Shown here: positions 6,837 to 16,478 of the stretch, in pieces | Position numbering within the stretch: position 1 is the stretch's first letter | How the letters are laid out: each line of letters opens with the position of its first letter | NCBI RefSeq assembly: GCF_004522155.1 | Contig: NZ_SDEA01000001.1 | Location: 310,001-374,000 of the forward strand | Reading direction: 5' to 3' | Source: Paracoccus luteus | GTDB lineage: Bacteria > Pseudomonadota > Alphaproteobacteria > Rhodobacterales > Rhodobacteraceae | DNA: 64,000 bases | Notes under the pieces: model-generated | Databases searched by the model: none | What the model saw: the letters and a program-made list of their open reading frames with translations, nothing else | Told to the model about the DNA's origin: nothing | Program-made: the position numbers and the translations under genes

Positions 6837-8738
6837 TCAGTTGGACGGGGCGGCAGGGGCGGCGGCCGCGGGGGATTTTTCGTCGTCGGCGGCGGCGGCA
6901 GGCTGGGCCGCAGCGGGCGTGGACGCAGGCGCAGTGCCGGGTGCTGTGGCTGGCGCGGGCGCGGTGGCTGGCGCGGGCGCGGGCGCGGGCGCTGGCGTGG
7001 CGGCTGGCGCAGGCGCTGGCGCCGTCGTGGCGGCTGGCGCAGGCGCTGTGGCCGCGTCGGCGGGCGTGGCGGGTTCCGCCGCCGTGCCGGTCGCCCCGGC
7101 CGGCGCGGTCAGGCCGGACAGCGCCGCCTGCGCGTCGGCATAGGCGCGCGCCTTGGCGGTCCAGTCGGCCATCGCCGGGCGCGCGGCTTCGGGCAGTCCC
7201 TCGATCTCGGCCAGCGCCGCGGGGATATCGCCGCGCCCGACCGCCTCGCCCGCGCGCGACAGCACCGCGTCGGCATCGGTCCCCGCGCGCGGCGCGACCG
7301 AGCGCGCGCCGGTCTGGGCGCGCAGGAAATTGCCGATCGTGCTGCCCTGACCCTGCGCGGAACGGGCGCGCAGGTCCGCGGCCACCGCGTCGCGGGCCGC
7401 GTCGTCGAACTCGGCGATCAGCGTGTCCAGCGGCACGACCGGCACGGTCAGCGCGGCCGGGGCCTCGACGCCCGCGTCGGCCAGCTGCGCCAGCGCCGCG
7501 TCGCGCGCGGCACCGGTCTGGATCGCGGTTCCCAGCGCGGCGGCGGCGGCGGCCGACTGCGCGCGGCGTGCGGCGTCGTCGGCCGCGCCCTGCAACTCGG
7601 CGGCCCGCGCCTCGGCGGCGGCCAGCCGGGCGTCGGCCTCGTCGGCGGCGGCGATGATGCGCGCCTGCGCCGCCTCGGCCTGCGCGGCAAGCTGGATCAC
7701 CTGTGCGATCTGCGCGGGATCGACGGCGGGGCGGGCGGCCAGCGCCTCGACCTGCGCGGTCAGCGGGGCCAGGTCGGGCCCGGGCTGGGGTTGCAGCGCG
7801 GCGATCCTGGCGTCCAGCGCCGCAAGCTGTTCGGCCTGGGCGGCCAGCGTCGCGGCCAGGTTGCCGTCGGGCTGCGGGGTGGCCGGGGCTTCGGCGATCA
7901 GCTTGCGCGCGGCGTCGGCCCCGGCGGCGCTGGCCGCCTCGCGCGCTTGCGCCAGCAGCTGGTCGCCCCGCCCGGTCAGACTGGCGGCCGAGGATGCCAG
8001 CGCCGCATCGGCGGCGGCGGTGGCGGCGGACTGCGCGGCCGCGACGCTGCGCTGCTCGACGGCGGCGGCCTGGGCGGTCATTTCGGCGCGGGCGGCCTCG
8101 ACGGCGGCGGCGCGGGCCTGTTCGGCCAGGGCGGCGCTGTCCACGGCCGGGGCCGCGGGCACCGGCTGCCACGCGGCGGGCAGGCGCGGGATCGCCCACC
8201 ACGCAGCGCCCGCGCCCAGCCCCGCCGCGACCACGCCGCCCAGGACCAGCGGGGCAAACCCGCCGCGCCGTGCGGGCGTCGGGGCGGGCGCGGCCTTGCG
8301 GACGACGGGCGCAGGCTGCGCCGCGGCGCTGTCCTGGGACCAGACCGGCGGGGGCGGCGGTGCGTCGGACGACGACGGCCCCAGCGGCCGGTCGGCAGAT
8401 GCGGCATGGTCGCGGCCCGCATCGTCGCCGTCCGCGCCGTCTGTCACGTCTGCCGGCCCAACCGCATCGCCGAAGGCGCCGGATCTGGGCAACGCGGCGG
8501 GGCGATCCCCGCCCGCGCCGACAAGGCCCGATTCGATCATGGGATGGTCGCTCACGGGGGCGTCGGCGTCCGGTCCGGGCAGCGGGGCGGCCCCGGTGTC
8601 GCGCAGGTCCAGCGCCGCGCCGGGTGCGGCGGGCTGGCCCTCGCGCGGGGCGGAAAGGCCCCCTTCGTCCGTTGCGCCGTCGAACGCGGCGGGCTGGTCC
8701 CCGGCGGGATCCTGGGTGCGGTCGATGTCGCTCGTCAT
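6837..8738 (-). CDS. Mic60/mitofilin homologue, inner-membrane protein
   Basis: A 633-residue protein with an acidic, disordered N-terminus (1-155), one transmembrane helix at about 161-182 (FAPLVLGGVVAAGLGAGAAW), an Ala-rich coiled coil (about 195-400), and a mitofilin-like C-terminal region near 440-540 (GRGDIPAALAEIEGLPE, WTAKARAYADAQ). Alphaproteobacterial Mic60 sits next to haem genes and shapes inner-membrane contact sites and invaginations; it is the ancestor-type of the mitochondrial crista protein. Unusually the mitofilin region is followed by about 90 residues of Ala-Pro repeats. Position between hemD and hemY matches the Rhodobacter arrangement and supports the call. Confidence 0.85.
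   Translation of the reverse strand: MTSDIDRTQDPAGDQPAAFDGATDEGGLSAPREGQPAAPGAALDLRDTGAAPLPGPDADAPVSDHPMIESGLVGAGGDRPAALPRSGAFGDAVGPADVTDGADGDDAGRDHAASADRPLGPSSSDAPPPPPVWSQDSAAAQPAPVVRKAAPAPTPARRGGFAPLVLGGVVAAGLGAGAAWWAIPRLPAAWQPVPAAPAVDSAALAEQARAAAVEAARAEMTAQAAAVEQRSVAAAQSAATAAADAALASSAASLTGRGDQLLAQAREAASAAGADAARKLIAEAPATPQPDGNLAATLAAQAEQLAALDARIAALQPQPGPDLAPLTAQVEALAARPAVDPAQIAQVIQLAAQAEAAQARIIAAADEADARLAAAEARAAELQGAADDAARRAQSAAAAAALGTAIQTGAARDAALAQLADAGVEAPAALTVPVVPLDTLIAEFDDAARDAVAADLRARSAQGQGSTIGNFLRAQTGARSVAPRAGTDADAVLSRAGEAVGRGDIPAALAEIEGLPEAARPAMADWTAKARAYADAQAALSGLTAPAGATGTAAEPATPADAATAPAPAATTAPAPAPAATPAPAPAPAPATAPAPATAPGTAPASTPAAAQPAAAADDEKSPAAAAPAAPSN
6942..7050 (-). repeat. Short coding repeats in the mic60 C-terminal tail
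   Basis: A GC-only purine/pyrimidine pattern encodes alternating Ala and Pro. A block of about 20 bases containing GGCGGCTGGCGCAGGCGCT occurs twice 30 bases apart (near 7000 and 7030), preceded by several GGCGCGGGC units. Likely prone to replication slippage and so to in-frame length change. Confidence 0.7.
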
Positions 8739-8833
8739 GGCGCGGCGTTCCCTGCGGCGGCCGGCCGCGCAGGGCGGCCGATCCGGTCAACAATTCAGTA
8801 TGGTCGGCCGCCCTGTGCGCGCCGGGTCGGGCC

Positions 8834-8862
8834 ACACTAGACGCGGCGTGCCACCGGCTCAA
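8834..8862 (-). promoter_or_regulatory. Putative promoter of mic60-hemY
   Basis: On the minus strand TTGAGC (8862-8857), 17-base spacer, TAGTGT (8839-8834). It lies in the gap between hemD and mic60 and would give a leader of about 90 bases. It suggests mic60-hemY can be expressed separately from hemD. Confidence 0.45.
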
Positions 8863-8912
8863 CCCGGGGCCGATGCGAATGTTCCGGGCGCGGGCGGGCG
8901 CGCGACGCGGCG

Positions 8913-9614
8913 TCAGCGCGGCGTGTCGCACAGCGCCGCGACGGCGGCATGGACCCCCGGCGCATCCGGCGTCAGCGCCACGATCCGCCGCGCCGCCGGG
9001 GCGTCAAAGGCCAGATCGGCGGCGGCGCTGATCGGCGCGATCCACAGGGGCGCGCGCGCCCGCGCGACCGCCGCCGCCGCCAGCCGGGCCGAGCGGGGCG
9101 AGAACAGCGGCAGGATCACCGGCGCGCCCCCCGCCAGCGCCTCCGCGGCCCGGGCGGGCAAAGGCAGCGCCGTCTGCGCATAGGTCACGACCGCAGGCAG
9201 CCCCAGTTCCGCCGCGACATGGGCGCCGCGCACATGCACCCAGCCCGGCCCCAATCCATGCAGCATCGGCATCAGCCGCGCCGCGTCGCCCGGCCCGGCC
9301 TGCGCGGCAAAGCCCGCGGCCGCCGCCACCTCGGCCGTGCGGGGTCCGACGCAGAGCGCCGGGCGTCCGCGACCCGGCCCCGCGAAGGCCACGCCGTTTT
9401 CCGACGTGAAGACCAGCCCCGCCGCCCCGTCGACAGCCGCGCGGTCGTGGGGCAGCGGCTCGATCCGCATCAGCGGCGCGATGATGGTGTCCAGCCGCAG
9501 ATGCGCAAGCTCGGCCGCCAGCCGCAGGGCGGCGGGTTCGGGCCGGGTGATCAGCAGCACGGGACGGGGGCCGTCCGCCGGGCCGTTCATGTCGGGGGAA
9601 GGGGGCGCGCGCAT
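8913..9614 (-). CDS. hemD: Uroporphyrinogen-III synthase
   Basis: A 233-residue cytosolic enzyme that closes linear hydroxymethylbilane with inversion of ring D to uroporphyrinogen III, the common precursor of haem, sirohaem and cobalamin. Family features are weak by nature, but [37 protein letters not shown] and [13 protein letters not shown] follow the expected two-lobed order. ATG 9614 has AAGGAA upstream; a longer reading from 9671 would nearly meet the divergent tsaD start and adds unconserved residues. A slightly later ATG at 9590 is also possible. The link to mic60 and hemY downstream supports the call. Confidence 0.85.
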   Translation of the reverse strand: MRAPPSPDMNGPADGPRPVLLITRPEPAALRLAAELAHLRLDTIIAPLMRIEPLPHDRAAVDGAAGLVFTSENGVAFAGPGRGRPALCVGPRTAEVAAAAGFAAQAGPGDAARLMPMLHGLGPGWVHVRGAHVAAELGLPAVVTYAQTALPLPARAAEALAGGAPVILPLFSPRSARLAAAAVARARAPLWIAPISAAADLAFDAPAARRIVALTPDAPGVHAAVAALCDTPR

Positions 9615-9705
9615 GGTGTTTTCCTTGGCCCGATGATAACCGGGGCCAGACCGACTAGGCGCTTGCGCCACCCGAACTCAACCCCTCAGCCGCGCCAGTG
9701 TCCCC

Positions 9706-10770
9706 ATGATCCTGACCTTTCTTGGCATCGAAAGCAGCTGCGACGACACCGCCGCCGCGGTCGTGCGCAGCGACGGGACGATCCTGTCGTCGGTGGTCAG
9801 CGGCCAGACGGCGCTGCACGCGGCCTTTGGCGGCGTCGTGCCGGAGATCGCCGCCCGCGCCCATGCGGAACGCCTGGACGGCTGCGTCGAACAGGCGCTG
9901 GGTCGCGCGGGCGTCGCGCTGCGCGATATGGACGGCATCGCGGTCACGGCCGGGCCGGGGCTGATCGGGGGCGTCATGGCGGGGGTCATGCTGGCCAAGG
10001 GGCTGGCCGCGGGGACCGGGCTGCCGCTGGTCGGCGTCAACCACCTTGCGGGCCACGCGCTGACCCCGCGGCTGACCGATGCGGTGCAGTTTCCCTATCT
10101 GATGCTGCTGGTGTCGGGGGGGCATTGCCAGTTCCTGCGCGTGGACGGGGCGCAGGATTTCACCCGGCTGGGCGGCACCATCGACGATGCGCCGGGCGAG
10201 GCGTTCGACAAGGTCGCCAAGCTGCTGGGCCTGCCCCAGCCCGGCGGCCCCGCCGTCGAAGCCGAGGCCGCGCAGGGCGATCCCGCCGCGATCCGCCTGC
10301 CGCGCCCGCTGCTGGACCGTCCGGGCTGCGACCTCAGCTTCTCGGGGCTGAAGACGGCGGTGCTGCGCGCCCGCGACGAGGCGATCGCCGCCCACGGCGG
10401 GCTGCGCCTGCAGGACCGCGCCGATATCTGCGCCGCGTTCCAGGCGGCGGTGGCCGAGGTGCTGGCCGAAAAGACCCGCCGGGCGCTCGCGGCCTCGCCC
10501 GTGCCGCTGATGGCGGTGGCGGGCGGGGTCGCCGCGAACGGGGCGATCCGGGCGGCGCTGGACGGCGTGGCGCGCGAACGGGGCGTGCGGTTCCTGGCCC
10601 CGCCGCTGGCGCTGTGCACCGACAACGCCGCGATGATCGCCTGGGCCGGGATCGAGCGGTTCCGCCTGGGCCACCGCGACGGCCTGGACCTGGCCGCGCG
10701 CCCGCGCTGGCCGCTGGACCATGCCGCCGCCCCCATGCTGGGTGCGGGCAAGCGGGGCGCCAAGGCATGA
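9706..10770 (+). CDS. tsaD: tRNA N6-adenosine threonylcarbamoyltransferase TsaD
   Basis: A 354-residue ASKHA-fold enzyme that transfers the threonylcarbamoyl group to A37 of ANN-decoding tRNAs, with TsaB, TsaE and TsaC products encoded elsewhere. It shows [14 protein letters not shown] at the N-terminus, the metal-binding VNHLAGHAL (His about 111 and 115), [10 protein letters not shown] and, near the end, [10 protein letters not shown]. Full family length. Its stop overlaps the gpsA start in ATGA, and it heads a tightly packed operon of five genes. Confidence 0.96.
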   Translation: MILTFLGIESSCDDTAAAVVRSDGTILSSVVSGQTALHAAFGGVVPEIAARAHAERLDGCVEQALGRAGVALRDMDGIAVTAGPGLIGGVMAGVMLAKGLAAGTGLPLVGVNHLAGHALTPRLTDAVQFPYLMLLVSGGHCQFLRVDGAQDFTRLGGTIDDAPGEAFDKVAKLLGLPQPGGPAVEAEAAQGDPAAIRLPRPLLDRPGCDLSFSGLKTAVLRARDEAIAAHGGLRLQDRADICAAFQAAVAEVLAEKTRRALAASPVPLMAVAGGVAANGAIRAALDGVARERGVRFLAPPLALCTDNAAMIAWAGIERFRLGHRDGLDLAARPRWPLDHAAAPMLGAGKRGAKA

Positions 10771-11705
10771 GCGTCGCGGTCCTTGGCGCAGGCGCCTTCG
10801 GCACCGCGCTGGCGGTGGCGCTGTCGGCCAGCGGGCCGGTGACATTATGGGGACGGCGCATCGGCTGGCGCGGGGAAAACCCGCATCTGCCCGGCGTGGC
10901 GCTGCCCGCGAACGTCACCGTGACGGACCGGCTGGACGACATCGGCGCGCCGATCCTGCTGATCGCCATTCCCGCGCAGGCGCTGGCGGGCTTTCTGGGC
11001 GACCACGCGGCCGCGCTGGACGGGCGGGCGCTGGTCAGCTGCGCCAAGGGCATCGACCTCGGCTCGGGCCGCTCGCCCGCCGGGATGCTGGCCGCCGCCT
11101 GCCCGGCGGCGACCGTGGCCGTCCTGACCGGCCCCAGCTTTGCCGCCGACATCGCGCGCGGCCTGCCCACCGCGCTGACGCTGGCCTGCGCGGACGCGGA
11201 CGCGGGCTTGCGCCTGCAGCACGCGCTGGCGACGCCGGCGCTGCGGCTTTACCGCACGACCGACGTGACCGGCGCGGAACTGGGCGGCGCACTGAAGAAC
11301 GTGATCGCCATCGCCGCCGGCGCCGCCATCGGCGCGGGTCTGGGCGACAGCGCCCGCGCCGCGATCGTCACGCGCGGCTTCGCCGAGATGGCGCGGTTCG
11401 CCGCCGCGCGCGGGGCCGAACCCGACACGCTGGCGGGGCTCTCCGGCCTTGGCGACCTGATCCTGACCGCGACCTCGGCGCAGTCGCGCAACTTTCGTTT
11501 CGGCGTGGCGCTGGGGCAGGGGGCGGGGTTCGACCCGACCGTCACCGTCGAGGGCGCGGCCACCGCCCGCGCCGTCGCCGCCCTCGCCGCGCGGGACGGG
11601 GTCGAGATGCCCATCTCGGCCCTGGTCGCCGGGCTTGCCGAGGGGCGGATCGGCGTTAAACAGGCGATGGACCAGCTGCTGGCCCGCCCGCTCAAGGAGG
11701 AATGA
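10767..11705 (+). CDS. gpsA: NAD(P)-dependent glycerol-3-phosphate dehydrogenase
   Basis: A 312-residue enzyme reducing dihydroxyacetone phosphate to sn-glycerol 3-phosphate for phospholipid synthesis. The Rossmann motif [10 protein letters not shown] lies at residues 7-16, followed by CAKGID, LTGPSFA and the catalytic Lys in [13 protein letters not shown]. The C-terminal domain has [10 protein letters not shown] and RNFRFG. Start at ATG 10767 overlaps the tsaD stop by 4 bases. The coupling tsaD-gpsA is common in alphaproteobacteria. Confidence 0.96.
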   Translation: MSVAVLGAGAFGTALAVALSASGPVTLWGRRIGWRGENPHLPGVALPANVTVTDRLDDIGAPILLIAIPAQALAGFLGDHAAALDGRALVSCAKGIDLGSGRSPAGMLAAACPAATVAVLTGPSFAADIARGLPTALTLACADADAGLRLQHALATPALRLYRTTDVTGAELGGALKNVIAIAAGAAIGAGLGDSARAAIVTRGFAEMARFAAARGAEPDTLAGLSGLGDLILTATSAQSRNFRFGVALGQGAGFDPTVTVEGAATARAVAALAARDGVEMPISALVAGLAEGRIGVKQAMDQLLARPLKEE

Positions 11706-11977
11706 TGCCGCTTTTTGCCGTGATCTGCCGTGACAAGCCCGGCGCGTTGCAGACCCGACTGGACAACCGCCCCGCCCATCTGGCCCATCTCAAGGACAGC
11801 GACTGCGTCCGCATGGCCGGCCCGCTGGTCGAGGACGGCGAGATGCGCGGATCGCTGATCGTGCTGGAATGCGACGACGCGGCCGCCGCGCAGGCATGGG
11901 CCGACGCCGACCCCTATCGCGCCGCCGGGCTGTTCCGGTCGGCCGAGGTGATCGCGTGGAACAAGGTGATCGGATGA
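11702..11977 (+). CDS. YciI-family protein
   Basis: A 91-residue ferredoxin-like-fold protein ([52 protein letters not shown]). YciI proteins resemble EthD/muconolactone isomerases with a conserved His-Asp pair; their reaction is undefined. Two adjacent ATGs (11702 and 11705) are possible; the second is better spaced from the AAGGAGG at 11694-11700. It overlaps gpsA before it and the EVE gene after it. Confidence 0.88.
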   Translation: MMPLFAVICRDKPGALQTRLDNRPAHLAHLKDSDCVRMAGPLVEDGEMRGSLIVLECDDAAAAQAWADADPYRAAGLFRSAEVIAWNKVIG

Positions 11978-12417
11978 GCCGCCGCTGGCTGTTCAAGTCC
12001 GAACCCGACGTCTTCGGCTGGGACGACCTCGTGGAACGCGGCGCGGCGGGCGAGGAATGGAACGGGGTCCGCAGCTTTCAGGCCCGCAACCTGATGCGCG
12101 AGATGGCCGTCGGCGATCTCGGGTTCTTCTACCACTCCAACATCGGCAAGGAGATCGTCGGCATCGTCGAGGTGATCGCGCCCGCGCATCCCGATTCCAC
12201 CGATGACAGCGGCAAGTGGGAATGCGTGGATGTGCGCGCGGTGGAACCGCTGCCGCGCCCGGTCACGCTGGCCGAGGCCAAGTCCGACCCGGCCTTGGCC
12301 GGGATGGTGCTGGTCGTCAACTCGCGCCTGTCGGTGCAGCCGGTCACGGAGGGGGAATGGGCCCGCATCCTGACGCTGGCCGGGAACGACGGCCCGGACG
12401 CAAGGGCGGAGGCCTGA
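11974..12417 (+). CDS. EVE-domain protein (THYN1-like)
   Basis: A 147-residue single-domain PUA-like protein: [57 protein letters not shown] domains bind modified bases in DNA or RNA; the bacterial role is not settled. Its ATG overlaps the YciI stop (ATGA), and the next gene starts one base after its stop, so it is a middle gene of the tsaD operon. Confidence 0.92.
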   Translation: MSRRWLFKSEPDVFGWDDLVERGAAGEEWNGVRSFQARNLMREMAVGDLGFFYHSNIGKEIVGIVEVIAPAHPDSTDDSGKWECVDVRAVEPLPRPVTLAEAKSDPALAGMVLVVNSRLSVQPVTEGEWARILTLAGNDGPDARAEA

Positions 12418-12418
12418 G

Positions 12419-12811
12419 ATGGAGCTGATGATCGTCATCGCCGCCGCGATCCTGGCGTGGGTGCTGGGGGCGCTGTGGTATCGGCTGACCGGCCGCATGT
12501 ATGCCAACGCCTCGGCCCTGCAGGTGCGCAACATCGGCGACCCGCGCCGCCTTTCCGTCGTGCCGTATCTGCTGGCGGGCGTGGCGCTGGTCGCGGTGGC
12601 CGCGATGATGCGGGTGCTGTTCGTGCGCGCCGGCATCGACGGCCTTGCCGCGGGGCTGGTCTGGGGCGGCGGCCTGGGCGCGTTCCTGGTCGCGCCGTGG
12701 TTCCTGATCGAGAACACCTATTCCCCCCGCCCCGCGATGATGACGGTCATCGACATGGGCTATGCCGTGCTGGCCTGCGCGGCCATCGGCGTGGTGATGG
12801 GCGGGATCTGA
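12419..12811 (+). CDS. DUF1761-type membrane protein
   Basis: A 130-residue protein with about four transmembrane helices: residues 2-20, 48-66, 75-95 and 108-128. Motifs LGALWYRLTGRMY near the N-terminus and WGGGLGAFLVAPWFLIEN match my recollection of DUF1761. Function unknown. It begins one base after the EVE stop and is the last gene of the operon. The 402 bases that follow hold no gene. Confidence 0.75.
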   Translation: MELMIVIAAAILAWVLGALWYRLTGRMYANASALQVRNIGDPRRLSVVPYLLAGVALVAVAAMMRVLFVRAGIDGLAAGLVWGGGLGAFLVAPWFLIENTYSPRPAMMTVIDMGYAVLACAAIGVVMGGI

Positions 12812-13213
12812 CCGGAGCCGGCCCGGTGCAACCTTGGGGCGGGCGGCATCGGCGCGGCCTGTCGGCCAGCGTCCGCGCCGTGACGCAACGGCAAGCGCCC
12901 GGCAGGCTTCTGCGCGGCGACCGGCGCGATGATGGACGGGACGTGACGACACGGGACCGACGGTCTCCGGTGCCGCCTTCGCACGGGACAAAGGGAGGCA
13001 GCCCCGGCCCGGACCGCTGGTCGCCGGCCTTGCGCAAGGTTCCCGTGCGGTGATGCGCCCACACGCGCCCGTCAGGCTGCCGCGCCGTCGCGCCGGTCGC
13101 CGACGCCCCCCGCGCCCATCCCCGCGCCGCATCGTCGCACGCCCCGCCGGCCCGGTCGCCTTGCCCTTGCCGCGCATGCTTCCTAAGACCCCCGGGTCAT
13201 ACGGAGGACAGAC
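12812..13213 (+). other. Intergenic region without a gene
   Basis: About 400 bases of GC-rich sequence between the tsaD operon and the ABC exporter. Short reading frames here lack ribosome sites and codon bias. Apart from a promoter-like element at 13161-13189 I see no clear structure. Confidence 0.5.
13161..13189 (+). promoter_or_regulatory. Putative promoter of the ABC exporter gene
   Basis: TTGCCC (13161-13166), 17-base spacer, TAAGAC (13184-13189). The ATG at 13214 follows with ACGGAGGA as ribosome site. Confidence 0.45.
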
Positions 13214-14989
13214 ATGGCGCGCGGACCCAGGGTGATCGTGGACAGGCCGGCCACGAAACGCATCGGCGCGCTGCGGGCGCTGTGGCCCTTCGTGCGGTCC
13301 TATCGCGTGCTTCTGGTCGGGGCGGTCCTTGCGCTGATGCTGACCTCGGGGATCAGCCTGATCCTGCCCGTGGCCGTGCGCCGCGTCGTCGACGGCTTCA
13401 ACCACGAGGCCGAGCTGCTGGACCAGTATTTCCTGGCAGCGCTCGGCATCACCGCGCTGTTGGCCGTGGGCACCGCGCTGCGTTATGCGCTGGTCACACG
13501 GTTGGGGGAACGGGTCGTGGCCGACATCCGCCGCGCCGTGTTCGACCGCGTCATCGGCCTGTCGCCCGCCTTTTTCGAACGCGTCATGACTGGCGAGATC
13601 ATCAGCCGCATCACCACCGACACCACGCTGATCCTGTCGGTCATCGGGTCGTCGGTGTCGGTGGCGCTGCGGCAGGGGCTGGTCGTCGCGGGCGGCCTGG
13701 TGATGCTGCTGTTCACCTCGGCCAAGCTGACGGGCCTGCTGATGCTGGTCGTGCCGGTCGTGCTGGTGCCGATCATCGTGCTGGGGCGCCGACTGCGGGG
13801 GCTGTCGCGCGAAAACCAGGACTGGATCGCGGCGTCGTCCGGGTCGGCGTCCGAAAGCCTGCTGGCCGCGCAGACCGTGCAGGCCTTCACGGCCGAGGCG
13901 GCGACCCGCGCGGCCTTCGCCGACGTGACCGAGAAATCCTATGTCGCCGCCCGCCGCCGCATCACCACCCGCGCGGTGATGACCGCCGTGGTGATCTTCC
14001 TGATCTTCGCCGGCGTCACGGGCGTCCTGTGGGTCGGCGCGCGCGACGTGCGCGCCGACATCATGACGGTGGGCGAGCTGGTGCAGTTCGTCATCTATGC
14101 CGTCATGGTCGCAGGCTCGGTCGGCGCGCTGTCGGAACTGTGGGGCGAGCTGCAGCGCGCGGCGGGCGCGACCGAGCGGCTGGGCGAGCTGCTGGCGACA
14201 CAGGACACGCTGACCGATTCCGCCGACCCGGTGGCGCTGCCTCATCCCGCGCAGGGCCGGATCGAGTTCCGCGACGTCACCTTCCACTATCCCACCCGCC
14301 CCGACGTGTCGGCGCTGAACGACGTCACGCTGACCATCGCGCCGGGCGAGACGGTGGCGCTGGTCGGCCCGTCCGGCGCGGGCAAGACGACGGTGGTGCA
14401 GCTGATCCAGCGGTTCTGGGATCCCGAAAGCGGCAGCGTCTGCATCGACGGCATCGACCTGCGGCGCATGACGCGCGCCGATTTCCGCCGCGCCATCGCG
14501 CTGGTCCCGCAAGACCCGGTGATCTTCGGCGCGACCGCGCGCGACAACATCCGCTTTGGCCGCCCCGACGCGACCGACGCCCAGATCGAGGCCGCCGCCC
14601 GCGCCGCCCACGCGCATGATTTCCTGACCGCGCTGCCGGGCGGCTATGACAGCTTTGTCGGCGAACGCGGGGTGATGCTGTCGGGCGGCCAGAAACAGCG
14701 CATCGCCATCGCCCGCGCCATCCTGCGCGACGCGCCGATCCTGCTGCTGGACGAGGCGACCAGCGCGCTGGACGCCGAATCCGAACGGCTGGTGCAGGAT
14801 GCGGTGGACGTGCTGGCGCGCGGCCGCACGACGATCATCGTCGCGCACCGGCTGGCGACGGTGAAAAAGGCCGACCGCATCGTCGTCATGCAGGACGGCC
14901 GCATCATCCAGCAGGGCACCCACGACCAGCTGGTCGCGCGCGAGGGTCTTTATGCCCGGCTGGCCCGGCTGCAGTTCACCCAGGGCTAG
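13214..14989 (+). CDS. ABC exporter, fused permease and ATPase (MsbA-type half-transporter)
   Basis: A 591-residue inner-membrane half-transporter that should act as a homodimer. Six transmembrane helices occupy residues 25-310. The ATPase domain follows with Walker A GPSGAGKTT near 390, Q-loop VPQDPVIFG, signature LSGGQKQR near 490, Walker B ILLLDEATSALD and H-loop VAHRLAT. Lipid, peptide or drug export is typical; the substrate is not evident. A clear ribosome site GGAGGA precedes the ATG. Its TAG stop overlaps the stop of the convergent aldehyde dehydrogenase in a shared CTAG. Confidence 0.92.
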   Translation: MARGPRVIVDRPATKRIGALRALWPFVRSYRVLLVGAVLALMLTSGISLILPVAVRRVVDGFNHEAELLDQYFLAALGITALLAVGTALRYALVTRLGERVVADIRRAVFDRVIGLSPAFFERVMTGEIISRITTDTTLILSVIGSSVSVALRQGLVVAGGLVMLLFTSAKLTGLLMLVVPVVLVPIIVLGRRLRGLSRENQDWIAASSGSASESLLAAQTVQAFTAEAATRAAFADVTEKSYVAARRRITTRAVMTAVVIFLIFAGVTGVLWVGARDVRADIMTVGELVQFVIYAVMVAGSVGALSELWGELQRAAGATERLGELLATQDTLTDSADPVALPHPAQGRIEFRDVTFHYPTRPDVSALNDVTLTIAPGETVALVGPSGAGKTTVVQLIQRFWDPESGSVCIDGIDLRRMTRADFRRAIALVPQDPVIFGATARDNIRFGRPDATDAQIEAAARAAHAHDFLTALPGGYDSFVGERGVMLSGGQKQRIAIARAILRDAPILLLDEATSALDAESERLVQDAVDVLARGRTTIIVAHRLATVKKADRIVVMQDGRIIQQGTHDQLVAREGLYARLARLQFTQG

Positions 14990-16380
14990 CGCAGCATCGC
15001 CCGCATCAGCGACCGGAACCGCCGGCCATAGGGCGGCGCGACAAGGCCGGTGCCGTTCCAGCGCGCCTGCACCACCACCGCCGTCAGGTGCGACATCCGG
15101 TCGAACCCCGCCCGGCCGTGATAGGCGCCCGTGCCGCTGGCCCCCACGCCGCCAAAGGGCAGGTCGTGCTGGGCCACGTGCAGCAGCGTGTCGTTGACCG
15201 TGACGCCGCCCGCCACCACCGCATCCAGCAGCCGGTCGCGCGTGGCGCGGTCATCGGTGAACGGATAGAACGCCAGCGGGCGGGGGTGGCGGGCGATCAC
15301 GGCCAGCGCCTCGTCCAGCGAAGCATAGGGGATCACCGGCAGCACCGGGCCAAAGATTTCCTGCTCGGCCAGCGGCCCGGCCGCGCCCGTCACGATCAGC
15401 GGCGGCAGCAGGCGGCGGGCGGGGTCCGGGGCCGCGTCGCTTAACGGGTGCAGGGTCGCGCCTTGCGCGCGGGCGGCCTCGATCCACGCCGCCAGCCGGT
15501 CGAACTGCGCGGCCGAGATGATGGTGCTGTAATCCGGGTTGCCGCCAAGCTGCGGGTAATGCCGCCCGACCCACGCCCGGCAGGCCGCGATGAAGGGCTG
15601 GACGCCGCTTGTGGGCACCAGCGCGTAATCCGGCGCGATGCAGGTCTGCCCCGCGTTCAGCAGCTTGCCCGCCATGATCCGCGCGGCCGCATGGTCCAGC
15701 CGCGCATCGGGCGCGACCAGCGCGGGCGACTTGCCGCCCAGCTCCAGCGTGACGGGGGTCAGGTTCGGGGCGGCAGCGGCCATCACCTTTGCCCCCACGG
15801 CCGTCGATCCGGTGAACAGCAGGTGATCCCAGGGCAGGGCGGTGAAACGGGCGGCGATGTCCGGCCCGCCGGTGACGGCCGCCACCTCGGCCGGGTCGAA
15901 ATGGCGGCCGATCAGCGCGGCCAGGCTTTCGGCGAACTGCGGCGCGTGTTCCGACAGCTTGATCATCGCCCGGTTGCCCGCCACCAGCGCCGAGGTCAGC
16001 GGCCCCGCCGACAGCATCAGCGGATAGTTCCAGGGCGCGACGATCCCCGCCACGCCCAGCGGCTGCGGGCGGATCATCGCGCGCGCCGGGCGGAACCACA
16101 GCCCCACGCCCGCCCGGCGCGGCGCCATCCAGCGGCGGCCGTGGCGGCGGGCGTGGGCGATGCCGGCCAGTACGGGGAACAGCTCGGCCAGCTCGGTCTC
16201 GGCTGCCGGGCGCTGGCCGAAATCGGCGGCGATGGCGCGGGTCAGGGCCGCGCGGCCGTCGCGCAGCGCGCGGTCCAGCGCCGCCAGCCGCGCGTCCCGC
16301 GCGGGCCAGTCCACGGCGGGCTGGGCGCGGCTGGCGCGATGCTGGGCGTCGAACAATGCATCAATCGTTTCAGGTCGCAT
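14986..16380 (-). CDS. Coniferyl-aldehyde-type NAD(P)-dependent aldehyde dehydrogenase
   Basis: A 464-residue aldehyde dehydrogenase oxidising an aldehyde to its acid. Motifs: oxyanion Asn in VAPWNYPLM near 115, cofactor FTGSTAVG near 190, general base Glu in LELGGKSP near 210, catalytic Cys in NAGQTCIAPDY near 245, EIFGPVLPV near 345 and PFGGVGASG near 420. Length, QTCIAPDY and the hydrophobic C-terminus (GRRFRSLMRAMLR) fit the coniferyl/fatty-aldehyde branch rather than betaine-aldehyde enzymes. Substrate is not certain. It is divergent from ada by about 100 bases. Confidence 0.88.
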   Translation of the reverse strand: MRPETIDALFDAQHRASRAQPAVDWPARDARLAALDRALRDGRAALTRAIAADFGQRPAAETELAELFPVLAGIAHARRHGRRWMAPRRAGVGLWFRPARAMIRPQPLGVAGIVAPWNYPLMLSAGPLTSALVAGNRAMIKLSEHAPQFAESLAALIGRHFDPAEVAAVTGGPDIAARFTALPWDHLLFTGSTAVGAKVMAAAAPNLTPVTLELGGKSPALVAPDARLDHAAARIMAGKLLNAGQTCIAPDYALVPTSGVQPFIAACRAWVGRHYPQLGGNPDYSTIISAAQFDRLAAWIEAARAQGATLHPLSDAAPDPARRLLPPLIVTGAAGPLAEQEIFGPVLPVIPYASLDEALAVIARHPRPLAFYPFTDDRATRDRLLDAVVAGGVTVNDTLLHVAQHDLPFGGVGASGTGAYHGRAGFDRMSHLTAVVVQARWNGTGLVAPPYGRRFRSLMRAMLR

Positions 16381-16478
16381 GGCCGCCTTTCTGCTGGTTG
16401 CGGGCGTCGTTCCAAGCCGCGTGAAAGCCGCGCCCGATTTCCGTGCGCGCGCGGCCTGCGTTCGGGTAAAGTCGTCGC

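Noticed and set aside
5198..7657. 819-codon open frame on the plus strand
   Set aside because: Antisense to hemY and mic60; repetitive Arg/Gly content only.
12747..13235. Short frames in the gap before the ABC exporter
   Set aside because: No ribosome sites, no codon bias and overlapping frames on both strands; treated as non-coding.
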